A DNA stretch of 64,000 bases from Hyposmocoma kahamanoa (taxonomy: Eukaryota > Arthropoda > Insecta > Lepidoptera > Cosmopterigidae). Made by a program: the position numbers and the translations under genes. The stretch lies in contig NW_020653993.1 in NCBI RefSeq assembly GCF_003589595.1, positions 4,750,926 to 4,814,925 of the forward strand, in the 5' to 3' direction. Positions 21,945 to 31,886 of the stretch are shown here, piece after piece; position 1 is the first letter of the stretch, and the number at the start of each line of letters is the position of its first letter. A model generated the notes under the pieces. It searched no databases, had not been told where the DNA came from, and worked only from the letters and a program-made list of their open reading frames with translations.

Positions 21945-22024
21945 CGATGAAATAAAATCACTCCCGGAGTAGTTTTTAAACTTTGGCTTCTCACACGACA
22001 TGATATAATGGCACAATTCGGCAT
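21945..22024 (-). CDS. THAP-type zinc-finger first exon
   Basis: The minus strand starts ATGCCGAATTGTGCC and encodes MPNCAIISCRVRSQSLKTTP then GVILFHR, with the arginine codon split by a consensus donor CATCG^GTAAGT. MP-x-C-x4-C near the start and G-V-x-x-FHR before the first intron are the opening of a THAP C2CH DNA-binding domain, used by P-element transposases and host THAP proteins. The exon is 80 nt, exactly the length and phase of the THAP exon in the P-like MITEs at 57798-57877 and 29926-30005. A TATAAA lies ~100 bp upstream. Downstream exons are not found, so it may be the start of a host THAP gene, a P-element, or a remnant. No P-like terminal repeat is visible nearby. Confidence 0.5.
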
Positions 22025-22955
22025 ATTTCTATTTTTTCCACAAAATAATCATGTATCACATTTGAATGACGACTGACGCGCTGTTGACACACATATGAAC
22101 GTCTGTTTATAAGCTAGCTAACGCGGACCCCGCCCACTAACCAGTCTATTGCTAGTATTTATATGGTTTGTGGTAGTACAAAATGACGTGTAATTGTATT
22201 TGTATGAAATTTGCAATGTTGAGTATATCGACTCTTCCGTAAAACAGAGTCCGATGTGGTACATAGCGAAAAGAGAATAAATACGTTACAAGAATAATTT
22301 CGTTATTCAAACTAAGGCCTATGTAAAGGTTGTTTGAAAATTTATATATCTTATTTCGTTATGGAAACATGAAATCGAACGACAGTCTATCTGACATCCA
22401 CAGCGAAGAAGAACGAACGAAATGCACTTATGTATGTCTTGAGAACAAGTAGTCTTGCACATAGATCTTTGCTCTACGGATGAGTCGATATTTCTTATCT
22501 TACATATTTCTGTCATATACCTATATATATAGTATAATATATCTTTATCACACTTTTAGTAGTCGTTTTGTACAGGTATATTGGTAAAACTTAGAACAAA
22601 TATAAACTTATGTTTGTGTTATGTGGGGTATATGAGGCTAGGTCTTCATGAATTTCCACTAGATGTTAAATATCGCTTCTACCTCCAAACTAGTGTAAAT
22701 TGCCAAGCTACATTTCAGTCCTGGTTTAAAATAATCTGCTTTCATCACTTAACTTCGGGTTATACTGTAATCCAAGTGAGATAGCAAAGCATTTAGCTGC
22801 CACTTTTCAAGGATATAAGTAATTATGCTTGTAATATTAGTTTGGAATTTTTAGTAAATTAGGGTTGTTTTGTCATAAGAACAAATACAAAATAGACACA
22901 AGACAGGATACTACAGGCCACCTTGCAATGAGAGAACTTACACATGAACTTTTTT
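22025..22955. other. unassigned; upstream of the THAP exon
   Basis: 22025-22150 has GCGGACCCCGCCC and a TTATAAAC on the minus strand that could serve as a promoter for the THAP exon (inference). The rest is AT-rich with no recognised feature. Confidence 0.3.
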
Positions 22956-23110
22956 ATAAAAAAACTCGACCTGAAAAGTTTGTGGAATTACATTGAAATT
23001 CCGGGTGAAATTCATTAACCGAATTAATTCCATAACTTGCCACTCTTAGAGATGGAATTATTTTTTCAAATTTCAAAGGGACTATTACTGAGGGGAGTGC
23101 CTCAGTTTCC
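22956..23110 (-). repeat. R2 repeat, degenerate
   Basis: ACTCGACCTGAAAAGTTTG, ACATTGAAATTCCGG, CCACTCTTAGAGATGGAATT and GGGACTATTACTGAGG follow the R2 consensus in reverse with changes at many sites. Confidence 0.6.
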
Positions 23111-24574
23111 AGAAATGGCGGAGTAATAGCTTAACATACGCATAAACAAATGGAATTGAGAAACTACTCCTTTTTTCTGAGGTCGTTTAAAAGAAAGATA
23201 ATCAGAGGGTAAACTAGGTATTCAAATGACTTTTTAAATAAATGAACTTCAATTAATTGTGATATGGTAAATACGATACATACAACCATATACATATATA
23301 AATTACAACAGTGGAAAACAATACAGACAGATAGAAGTTTAAAAAATTAAGAGTTAGTATTTTAGAAATCAATAGTTAAATAATATTTACATTTATACGT
23401 AAACAGAGACAAGAGTTTATCGAATAAAAAGAGTAAGTATTGCAGACAGGAATAGTTAAATATATTTTTTTTAATTTTATTATTAATGACATAGTTTTGT
23501 AAAAGATTTTGACGCTTTTGATTTTGATTTTGATTTTGAAGCTTTTGACTCTGTTTAATTCTGAAACTTTACAATTTAACTAAAAAACTAACAAACCACG
23601 TCGATATTAAATTTACATCGTGTTTGCAATATATCAATGACTTTAATTAGTACCGAAAATATCATAAAAGACAGGGTTTCCCTAGTGCTAGGATAGGAAT
23701 GTGTGCGTTGTTGTTATTTTGTTATTTCTCATACTGTCCCAGTTAAAAAAAATATCCTGTACTGAAAAATTCCTGAACTAGATGAGCTAATAGTCTCTCT
23801 CAAAGACAGAGGATATTAGACCATAGACCATCGCGGTGACCACAGTACCTACTTTTTATATCAAAAAAGTCCCTTGTATCATACAAAATATTCAAATCTA
23901 CTTAAATAAAAAAGTGTGATTTTGTTTTTGTGATTTAACGATAAAACAGTCAAAAGTGTTTCATATTAATGGGTACAATCATCTCCTAAAACATCGTTAA
24001 ATAAAAAATGCCGCTGTGAATAAAATACACGAGTACATCAGTGGAAACAGTATTATCCAAAATCTACAATCAATAAAATCGAGTATTTGTACAATCTCAC
24101 CAAACGTCAGTGGAAACAGAAATTCATTAAAAAAACAAATATCAAAAACACCATTACGAACTTTGATTGTTTACATTTGAGGAAATGTATTTAAAGAAAC
24201 TGGACTTCAATCAATTAACTGTCCACATTTGCACAAAAACCTATCGGCGAAGGTTCGACAAAGCGTTATTTAAATCCCTTAAATCAACAATCTCTGAAAA
24301 AAAGAAATTGAGCCTCGAAGAAATTGGGGGATACGACAAACATCAAAATTGTCGTATTCGGAACAAAACGAGACCCATTTCCAATTTCCATAATAGCTGC
24401 TTCCACTTCATTACGTTATGGTACACGTTTCAAGATGTAGCGGGAAAAAGTTGGTAAGTTTTTTTAGTTTTCCGATCACAGTCTGAGCTATCTCAGAAAC
24501 TTACCACTTCAGGACCCTCTACAACTTCAATGACATATATTTATAATTATTTGAGCGTGTGACAACTGAACACT
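23111..24574. other. unassigned stretch
   Basis: AT-rich. Has a GATTTT hexamer run at 23518-23537, two CRTCAGTGGAAACAG motifs (24035 and 24108) and a 96-codon lysine-rich frame (24167-24457) over a short stem ATACGACAA/TTGTCGTAT. No family recognised. Confidence 0.3.
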
Positions 24575-24830
24575 GTGTGAATGTTTTTTTGTCATATCAA
24601 GTGAGGGGCGAACAAGTGCCACCTTTAAATTGCAAAGAATTGAGGAACATTACCACTGCGTGTGTCACCTTGAGGCATAAGTTGACAAGTCCCATTTGTA
24701 TCTGTAATTTCACCAACATCCTTATCCTTCAAAACCAGTAATCGTAGTAATCAGTAGTAGTAGTACTTCCCTGGATGAACCCTTCCAACTCTACTGCTAC
24801 TAAGTAAGTTGTTTTATCTTCCTTATCGAA
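24575..24830 (-). repeat. SINE-A, internally deleted
   Basis: CATATCAAGTGAGGGGCGAA, TTAAATTGCAAAGAATTGAG, GGCATAAGTTGACAAGTCCC and TTCCCTGGATGAACCCTTCC. The TGATGGTAAGCGACACGCC block is lost. Confidence 0.85.
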
Positions 24831-25190
24831 CCTTCTTATATCTTTTTAACAATGGAACTTACGTCCCGAAATGACTACTTTTGAGTTTATCGAAAAATAA
24901 GCCAAAAAGTATGTAAAAAATATCCTGGCAGGATATTTTTACATTTAGAATAAGCCAGTCTATTAATTGTTGATATCTCAATATTGATAATTATAGAAAA
25001 CTGTAGTGCATAACAAACACAAGGAATTTTATTAGTCAAATCGTGGTGTATTGTACTTTTACATTGTCGTCATTACTTGCATTTAAACTTGTAATTGTAT
25101 TTATTCTTTTAAATAAATTTACTACATATCAGAAGTCTATGAAAGCTTTTTCTTACTTCAATTCAAGCAGGTAGCTCTACAGTTACCAGA
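24831..25190. other. unassigned with small hairpin
   Basis: Includes a stem-loop at about 24911-24940 (GTAAAAAATATCCT/AGGATATTTTTAC) and, at 25125-25185, sequence shared with 29035-29095 that accompanies SINE-B copies (GTCTATGAAAGCTTTTTCTT). Confidence 0.4.
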
Positions 25191-25308
25191 AGGGCCAGCA
25201 CGATAGTTTGCGACTTGCGCGAGAGCGACAGAAAGCGCGACAAACTGTTATTGTCGCGTAGAGAATAGCAATATCTCGCGCTTTATGTCACTCTCGCGCA
25301 AGTCGCCC
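25191..25308. mobile_element. GC-rich foldback MITE, truncated
   Basis: GGGCCAGCACGATAG then GCGACTTGCGCGAGAGCGAC pairs with GTCACTCTCGCGCAAGTCGC. The far terminal repeat is missing and the element stops at a mariner end fragment. A related half-copy is at 29566-29668. Confidence 0.65.
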
Positions 25309-25310
25309 AT

Positions 25311-25383
25311 AACAATAAATTAATTTCAGACCATTATAGTACTTTTTTCTTTTTCATTCCGGAAACTTATAGTGCGCCCCATG
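25311..25383 (+). mobile_element. mariner 3'-terminal remnant
   Basis: CAATAAATTAATTTCAGACC, CATTCCGGAAACTTATAGTG then CGCCCCATG followed by TA. It matches the last ~75 bp of the mariner at 55201-56424. Nothing of its 5' end or transposase remains here. Confidence 0.75.
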
Positions 25384-25524
25384 TATTAGCTGCCTCCGCC
25401 CGTGGCCGGACGTTTACCATGGTACATGGCATTATGACCCGGTGGCACGGAGTTTCCCTAGGGCTATGTTGAGTATATGCGTTATTACTTATTTTACTAT
25501 ATACATTTTGCTATTTTACTACCA
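25384..25524. other. unassigned short stretch
   Basis: Moderately GC-rich (GCCTCCGCCCGTGGCCGGAC) with no recognised element. Confidence 0.3.
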
Positions 25525-25665
25525 CGATATTCATTTATTTCTTTTTGAAATTTCTCCACTAGTTTGCTAGAATTATTAATACAATTCTTTATATCTGACA
25601 GCACTCAGAGGCATCTTTGCCAGACCGGGGCGGCTTTGTGTTCGATCTTTGTATGGTCACAAGAA
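25525..25665. repeat. SINE-B fragments in both orientations
   Basis: 25525-25590 has TTTCTCCACTAGTTTGCTAG and AATTATTAATACAA (reverse SINE-B tail). 25600-25660 has CACTCAGAGG and GTGTTCGATCTTTGTAT (forward body). Confidence 0.55.
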
Positions 25666-25929
25666 AATGAAATCCAATAAATATGTTTTCTTTCTTACTT
25701 GACGACGTACAAAAATAAATAAAAAATTGTAATTCGCTATATCTTTGTACTTAAACCGCACCCTAGTTACGGAGTCTTCTCTCTTATTTGGACTGGAACC
25801 AAACAGGAATATAAATAATTATGTACGCTTTTACGATGTCGGATTTTAAGTGTTTCATTAAGGACAATGGCCATATTTTCAAGACGCTGTTTATAGTAAA
25901 AAAAAAACCCATAAGTTATTTATAATTGC
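25666..25929. other. unassigned stretch
   Basis: AT-rich; nothing recognised. Confidence 0.3.
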
Positions 25930-26105
25930 AACAAAGAGAGCGGCGGTAGCCAAGTTGCTGTACGATTTATAGGTCCTTGGTTCGATTCCCTGGGGCGGTA
26001 TGTACTCCATGACATTTATAAATGCTTTAGTAACAACACCTACCTCTCGCGGTCTGTGATGAAACTTGTAAAGTTCCCAATCCACTTGGGGTCAGGTGGC
26101 GGAGA
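25930..26105 (+). repeat. SINE-F, tRNA-derived
   Basis: A box TAGCCAAGTTG (25947-25957) and canonical B box GGTTCGATTCC (25979-25989) lie 22 bases apart, in a tRNA-like head. The body that follows (ACCTCTCGCGGTCTGTGATG, then GGGGTCAGGTGGCGG) is unrelated to tRNA. The head does not fold as a full cloverleaf by eye, so this is a SINE rather than a tRNA gene. Confidence 0.6.
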
Positions 26106-26214
26106 ATGGCTTAAGATCTTTTTTTGGAGGAGACCAGTGCAGGTATAGGAATTGGTTCTTTTGTAGGGTTTATAAGGACTTGATAATAATATAGTATAAT
26201 AATGTGCCAGATAA

Positions 26215-26415
26215 ACACTTCAATCACCTTGTCTCAAACCAGGGAATACTCTGTACTATAAGTGCCAGAGCAACGAAACTCACTCAAGGCTCACTCACTA
26301 CCCAGAACAGCCAGACTAGAAGCAATAGAAAAGTTCATTTAACAAATCAGTTTTACCGGAAAACGAACCCTGGACCTCCTCATCCAGTGCCCATATAGCA
26401 AAACGTTAGCCCACC
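26215..26415 (-). repeat. SINE-D, reverse copy
   Basis: In reverse it reads GGTCCAGGGTTCGTTTTCC (B box), then GTTGCTCTGGCACTTATAGT and ACAGAGTATTCCCTGG. Same order as the + copies at 60838 and 61205. Confidence 0.65.
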
Positions 26416-27241
26416 ATGGTCGTTAATTAGTTGAGATGACGTCATTGTTGATTGCAAATAACATTTTTCAGCTGTTCGATTCTTCACCCGAAGCACTAGC
26501 CTCTTGAGAACCGGATGAAGTCCATGACAACGTTCTGTGACAGCCCTGACAACACTGTCTGATTTCATGTGAAGTCAGAATCTGAAATTAGAAAGTTCCT
26601 GTGCACGCACAGGTTATAGTGCCCTGTTTGTATACCCTAAAGGTCGGTAGGTAGAGTCACTATAATCAAAACTTGTGTAGATAAGAAAGGGAGATATTCG
26701 ATTTACTCAATATCAAAAGGAACCACATGATGTCTCTAAAAATACACAAAAACGTTATAATTATTAATATTTCTAACCAATTTTCACGGTACAACCTCTC
26801 ATTTCTCATTCAATTTCTTTAAACTTTAATCCTATATAAGCTCGAATATACCTCGACGTCTAGACAAACCTTATCTTCTTTTACCGTAAGCCTCAGCCCA
26901 GACGGTTGATAAATAAGACGCTTTATTTAGAAAGCTGCATTCATTATGCGATTTTCATGAAAAGAGAAAGGATACTGTTAGCTTTGGGGCCATGCCGCCA
27001 ATATGAATGTAATCTTTGCTCTGCGAAAACGTGCTGTGAAGGCAATTTTGCAATCTGGGCCGCAGTGCCTTTGAGAAGTAAATTTTAAGAAATCAATATT
27101 TTTACATTTAAGACTATTTATTGTACAGGGTCAAGAGCGCGTCAAGCTTGACACTTGAGACTTAAATCCTACTCTATGCCGCTTACGATAAGAACGGTCC
27201 AAATTTCAAAGTGTCAAGGTTAATGTGCTACGCGATAGCTC
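26416..27241. other. unassigned stretch
   Basis: No convincing frame or repeat. Confidence 0.3.
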
Positions 27242-27368
27242 TTTTTAAATTAGTGAACCGATTTTGATGATTCTTTTTTTGTTGAATCCGGTTTCGCGCA
27301 CTTTCCGGTAACCGATGTAATTCCATGAACATTTGAGGTCAGTTTTTTTAGTACTCTGTATTGTGATT
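27242..27368 (+). repeat. R2 repeat, short deleted form
   Basis: GTGAACCGATTTTGATGATT joins directly to AATCCGGTTTCGCGCAC, CGGTAACCGATGTAATTCC and TGAGGTCAGTTTTTTTAGTA. The middle of R2 is deleted. Confidence 0.8.
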
Positions 27369-27920
27369 ATTTAATAAAATATAGTGATATAAATAACATT
27401 AAAATACGAGGAATAAAAACAAACTAACTGCTTCTTGACAGTCGTCTTCATAAAATCAAGCGACAATTCATATAAGGCATATATGGTTAGAGTCAGGTTG
27501 ATATTTAAAATTTGCCATTTGAGAGTAGATATTAATACGGTTCATTTTGCTTGGATCGAGCGGCGGGTATACTGGCTTTATTTTAGAATTAATTCTTTAC
27601 AAACGAAATTAGGGCAATTTGCAAACTGGAAATCATATACCTATCATACGTGTACGTATTTAGTTCAGTTGATATTAAAAAAATCATTGGCATATGTAAA
27701 GTACCTATTGAATACACCGGTTTTCTTGTAAAACTTCGATGTAAGTTTTTTTTTCTATTGTGAAAATTTGTAAGAGTCGTGTTTTACACCGTATACTAAT
27801 CAGAGAATATTCTCAATTGATTCGACTTTGAGTGTTATCAACCAAAGCCGTTTGAGGTTGAATCGACTCTTGTGAAAACACACAGAGAGCGGGTGCGGAT
27901 CGGGCCCGTGTCGGGTGCCT
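27369..27920. other. unassigned stretch
   Basis: Open frame at 27435-27731 (98 codons) has no recognisable features. The last 100 bases become GC-rich approaching the hairpin. Confidence 0.3.
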
Positions 27921-28012
27921 GTCGGGTCGGGAACACGGCGGATCTAATTCCGTGTATTTATTTATATGAACGACAACACACGGAATTAGACCCTCCGTGT
28001 TCCCGACCCGAC
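27921..28012. repeat. GC-rich foldback, 35-bp arms
   Basis: GTCGGGTCGGGAACACGG at the left and CCGTGTTCCCGACCCGAC at the right form arms of 35 bp with two mismatches around a 22-base AT-rich loop. Related GGGTCG sequence extends outward on both sides. Much higher in GC than its surroundings. Confidence 0.9.
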
Positions 28013-28346
28013 ACACGCTCGACCCGCTACGTGCTTGGATGACAAAAGTTCTTAATAGTGGTCATTATGTTTAACTCTTGCTTGTCTCGCTAGAATGTTT
28101 GAAAGAAATGTTGTAAATGACAAATGAGTACAAAGGTATATTTACAGAGAGCAACCCTTTGAGTTTCATATTCGTTTTTCTCAGAGGAACCTGCCCTAAG
28201 AATGAATAGCAATATATAACGGTCTTATGTGTAATTAGCTTACCCATGAAATAATTAATTGAATTTGTGTTTGAGCTAGATAGCCAGTTATTCGATAAAT
28301 GCATTAAAGTATTTCAAGTTACCATTTTTATATCATATCATCATAT
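28013..28346. other. unassigned stretch
   Basis: AT-rich; nothing recognised. Confidence 0.3.
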
Positions 28347-28515
28347 TTAGTAGCAGCAGAGCTCCTTGTGAAAGAGTTCGTCCAGGGAAACACTGCTACC
28401 TTTCCTATTTCTGCCGCCAAGCAGTGATGTCAGCATTACTGTGTAAGGGTGCTGGTGAAATTACAGGCACATGGGATTTGTCATCTTATGTCTCAGGGTG
28501 ACGGGCGCTGCAGTT
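28347..28515 (+). repeat. SINE-A 5' half
   Basis: GCAGAGCTCCTTGTGAAAGA, TTTCTGCCGCCAAGCAGTGA, CACATGGGATTTGTCATC and TCTCAGGGTGACGGGCG. The 3' part is absent. Confidence 0.9.
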
Positions 28516-28584
28516 ATAATTATCATTATTTTTTTTAAATAAACTTTTTGTTTAATAAATGTCACGATGTTTCACCGCCCTGAT

Positions 28585-28965
28585 ATTCAATTATTTTTGT
28601 GAAATTACTCCACTAGTTTCATTGACTTACAATTATATGGACGTCGGGTCCGCGCTAAAAAGTGTCCGCACTTGTAAGGCGCTAAAATCGTATACAGAGC
28701 GCGACACTCCGCTTTAGTCTTCATTTGTTCTACGGACAGCGCGATACTGCGATGACATAACAATTTAAATTTCGAATAGGTTGACTTGGGACATTTTTTT
28801 CGTGGTTTTTGTATTAGACCCGTCGTCCATTTATTTGTAAGTCAATGACTAGTTTGTAATAATTATGACTATAAAGATCGAATACTAAGAAAAAATTCCC
28901 TCGATCCGGCTGGATTCGAACCAACCCTTCCAGCAAAAGCCACGGAATAAACTAGCGGAACTTAC
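28585..28965 (-). repeat. SINE-B interrupted by MITE copy 3
   Basis: TCAATTATTTTTGTGAAATT and ACTCCACTAGTTT precede the MITE. After it come ACTAGTTTGTAATAATTATG, AAAGATCGAATACTAAG, and TCCGGCTGGATTCGAACC, the reversed pol III B box of a tRNA-derived head. Confidence 0.75.
28620..28847 (-). mobile_element. 228-bp hAT-like MITE, copy 3
   Basis: Reverse-oriented copy of the 9480 and 15815 elements, again exactly 228 bp. It is flanked by the perfect 8-bp duplication ACTAGTTT (28612-28619 and 28848-28855). The target is the conserved tail of a SINE-B. Confidence 0.93.
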
Positions 28966-29342
28966 GAATTTTTCTATGTGCTTGTTGCAGATCTTTGGCT
29001 ATTAATAACTTTTTGTTATAACGCCATCTGTGAGAAATCTATGAAAGCTTTTCTTCACTCAGCCTGGTGCCTTTACAGCTACCAGCAGCTGATAGCAGCT
29101 TTAATCTTTGCGAAACAGTAACAAAACGCTCGTCAAGGATACATTACGTAGGCAGGTAGGTTCTATATTGAATCAGTCAACAAACACCACATAAATGTTA
29201 CGCCTGGCACATATTTAACGAATTCTTTTGTATTAATTAACAAAGGTCAAATAGACTGTTCACTTTTGATTTCTTGTTCCAAAAGAAACACAACGGTTTT
29301 TTAACAATTTAATGGCACTATTCCTGGAAACTAGCTTCATGT
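28966..29342. other. SINE-B-associated sequence and unassigned
   Basis: 29005-29100 (ACGCCATCTGTGAGAAATCT, CTTTACAGCTACCAGCAGC) recurs near 25125 and, reversed, at 63290-63380, each time beside SINE-B. The remainder is unassigned. Confidence 0.45.
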
Positions 29343-29565
29343 CAAGAAACGGGACCAACAAGTCGTGCGCCTAATGGTAAGCAACACACCTCTCCATAAC
29401 AGTTGCAGTGCCACTCAGAGCTTTAAATCGCAAAGATCTGAGAGGCACTGCCACAGCGCCCGTCACTCTGGGACATAAGTTGACAAGTCTCGTGCGCTTT
29501 TAATTTCACCAGCACCCCTACTCTTCAAAACCGGAACGCAGTAATTCTCACATTTCCCTGTAGGA
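29343..29565 (-). repeat. SINE-A, most of element
   Basis: CAACAAGTCGTGCGCCTAAT, CAGTTGCAGTGCCACTCAGA, AAGATCTGAGAGGCACTGCC, GACATAAGTTGACAAGTC and CAAAACCGGAACGCAGTAA. The 5' end is missing. Confidence 0.9.
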
Positions 29566-29668
29566 AATAGAAGGCGACATATTGCTATTATCTATGGGAA
29601 TATAGCAGGTTATCGCGCTTTACGTCGCCCTGGCGCAAATCGCGCCCTATCATGCTTGCCCTACTAGA
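29566..29668. mobile_element. GC-rich foldback MITE remnant
   Basis: TATCGCGCTTTACGTCGCCC, GGCGCAAATCGCGCCCTATC and ATGCTTGCCCT match the reverse of the 25191 foldback terminus. Only one half is well preserved. Confidence 0.55.
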
Positions 29669-29706
29669 CTAACTATTTCATAACGTGCTACTAAAGTACT
29701 ACCTAT

Positions 29707-30199
29707 ATCGAGTTTATAACCAGAAATAGAGACAAAATGTCATTTAGTTTATTTGAAAACTATTCTGCCATATCACTACGGTGACAACTGCGCTCCGATT
29801 GGCATGCTTTATTCGAAACAACTGACGGGTGTCGTCAATAATTGTTTCGCGTCAAATCGACCAGTTAACTTGAGTTTTGCTATAATGGTCGAAAATTGCA
29901 TATTACGTATTTAATATTTAATTACCGATGAAATTTGATTCCGTTTGTTTTGTAATTAGATGTTTTGCTATTTTTTCCCACACCACTGAATGGAACAGCC
30001 CCCATTGTTAGAGATATTATCTTTATTATAATAAATACGGAATATTTTTGGAATAGGTATACGGAGACGTACACACAGGTCAGTTGTTGGCGCAGTTTAT
30101 ATTTCAGTGCAAACGAGAGTTGATATTTACAAGTGATGTATCACTGATCACCAGGAATGTGTGGCCCTTATTTCGTCTCTATTTCCGGTTATATTAAAA
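29707..30199 (-). mobile_element. P-element-like MITE, old copy
   Basis: The left end TCGAGTTTATAACCAGAAAT and the right end GTCTCTATTTCCGGTTATAT are the terminal repeats of the family at 57601, in opposite orientation. The minus strand keeps an 80-nt frame from ATG at 30005 to the CATCG^GTAA donor at 29926. It encodes MGAVPFSGVGKNSKTSNYKT then NGIKFH. Both zinc-ligand cysteines have been lost. No target duplication is visible and the right terminus is eroded. Confidence 0.75.
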
Positions 30200-30755
30200 T
30201 ACAGTAAACTGTAAATGGTTTTTTTTACTCTTGTACCTGTCAACTATAATGTCATAGTGCATTAAACCATATCACAAAAAAGCTCTTTTTTATCCTATTA
30301 TCTATAGTACTCGCTACTGAACTAAAAATGTTCATTATTCTTCCGTACACAGACCTGTAATAAGTTTGAAAAAAAGAACGTCGTATTTTTGCTAATAAAA
30401 TATCAAAGACGCTGCTGAAATGCTCTACTGACACCTTGTAATGGTCAGCTCCAGTCGGCTTGAGTGAGCATGAGACTGGTTGTGCGTGAGTTCTGGTTGA
30501 TCCGATGCTGCATGTAAAATTTTTAAGCAAATAGAAAGAAGGGCGCCTTACACACAACTAAAACAAGTTTCAAGTAGAAATAACCAGATCCTTTATTCAA
30601 ATTTAAAGCTATAACATGTTACATACGTTAAGATTAAATATAAAGGTACAGTATAAAGAACAAGTATTTTACTTCCCTCGAGTTTATAGATATGCTTTTT
30701 GCTTTTATCAGTTACACATATATAAGGTTAACTTTAATTGTACTTAAAGCTAATA
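30200..30755. other. unassigned stretch
   Basis: A minus-strand frame at 30252-30557 (101 codons) has no recognisable domain. Otherwise AT-rich. Confidence 0.3.
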
Positions 30756-30781
30756 TATTAATAATAATAATAATAATAATA
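30756..30781. repeat. (ATA)n microsatellite
   Basis: About eight AAT/ATA units directly beside the 3' end of the SINE-C copy, as expected for a retroposon tail. Confidence 0.9.
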
Positions 30782-30783
30782 AC

Positions 30784-30982
30784 GCACACACTCGACATAG
30801 CCCCGCACTAGGGAAACCCTGTGTCGCGGGTGCCATGGACACACACAGACAGACAAATTACACCCAAACTCACGAGAGAAATAATTGTAGACCATACAAC
30901 TATTTCTCCCGGCCCGGGAATCGAACCTGGGACCTCTGCGTGGCAGTCCGGCATGGTATCCGTTCGGCTACGGAGGCAGTTA
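30784..30982 (-). repeat. SINE-C, tRNA-derived, nearly complete
   Basis: On the minus strand the A box TAGCCGAACGG (30970-30960) and B box GGTTCGATTCC (30927-30917) sit in a tRNA-like head. The body contains TGTCCATGGCACCCGCGACA and GGGTTTCCCTAGTGCGGG and ends in the (ATA)n tail. Fragments recur at 33263, 45846 and 46465. Confidence 0.75.
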
Positions 30983-31824
30983 AATATTGCACTAAGAGTT
31001 TTCGAAAGTACATGAGTGGCACACGGACATGTTACTTATACGTCACTGACCTGGAGGTTACCGGATGCACTTTTAGGTTACATACCAGACTCGCCGCGAA
31101 GTTTCTACTGGAGCAACGCAAGTACATGTGAATGCCGATCACTCGTGGAGCACATGACACGTGGTCGTTCACAGCCTAACAGAAGTTACAGCGATTATGT
31201 TTCCGCCGTTAAAAGCGAAACTTGAAATTGCAAGGTACATAAAAAAAACCCGCAACAATACAGATTGTTATAGTGATGTGTCGAACAGAAAAGACCAGCT
31301 TCCGCCAAATTCCTTCTAAGAGATGTTACTAACGGACAACGACACAGACAATCTATCGATTCATCCAGATGAAGCTACCAAGTCTTATCACCTAAACCCG
31401 GTAGAACACAGGGCGATTCCAGGGTTACGTACATATACTTTATAGAAAGTACTTGACAAACTAATTGGCGGCGTTCGACGTGCAAATAGTAAAGAAAAGC
31501 TTATAATTTACACGAAGCTCGCCTACAAAAGTAAAATCGAATTTATTAGTCCGCAGCACTAGTATTCTGCGTTACCATACAAGAAAAATTAGACAGGGTT
31601 GGTGTTTTAAAAAATATTTCAAAGTAAAGGGTACCTATTCACTGGTATTGATTTTATAGAAAAATCGTTCACCAACAAGTAATAAATATGTGAAAGGTAT
31701 AAAATATAGATTACACCAACACTACAGGGTTTCAAATAATTTACAAATTATTTCTAAACTACAATGTCAAAGTCGTACAAGAATGGTGAAAAATATAGGT
31801 ATTTCAAATCGAATTTCGAAGATT
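30983..31824. other. unassigned stretch
   Basis: Fairly balanced composition with short overlapping frames (30835-31225) that are partly SINE-C sequence. No gene recognised. Confidence 0.3.
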
Positions 31825-31886
31825 CGAAATTTTACGAAATTTCTCTCCTCTCCCCTAGGGGAGATGAGAAATTTCGTAAAATTTCG
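31825..31886. repeat. 62-bp near-perfect palindrome
   Basis: CGAAATTTTACGAAATTTCT and TCCTCTCCCC fold onto GGGGAGATGAGAAATTTCGT and AAAATTTCG, with no loop at the central CCTAGG. Arms are about 31 bp with one small indel or mismatch. Confidence 0.9.

Noticed and set aside
22200..22245. GAGTATATCGACTC as a P-like terminal repeat for the 22-kb THAP exon
   Set aside because: Similarity to the P-MITE end stops after about 10 bases and no partner end is visible.
24167..24457. 96-codon lysine-rich frame
   Set aside because: No family recognised; it covers a small inverted repeat and A-rich sequence.
25930..26000. Possible tRNA gene
   Set aside because: A and B boxes are present, but a full cloverleaf is not, and non-tRNA body sequence follows; a SINE is more likely. 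The same applies at 30905-30982, 61213-61280 and 63430-63490.
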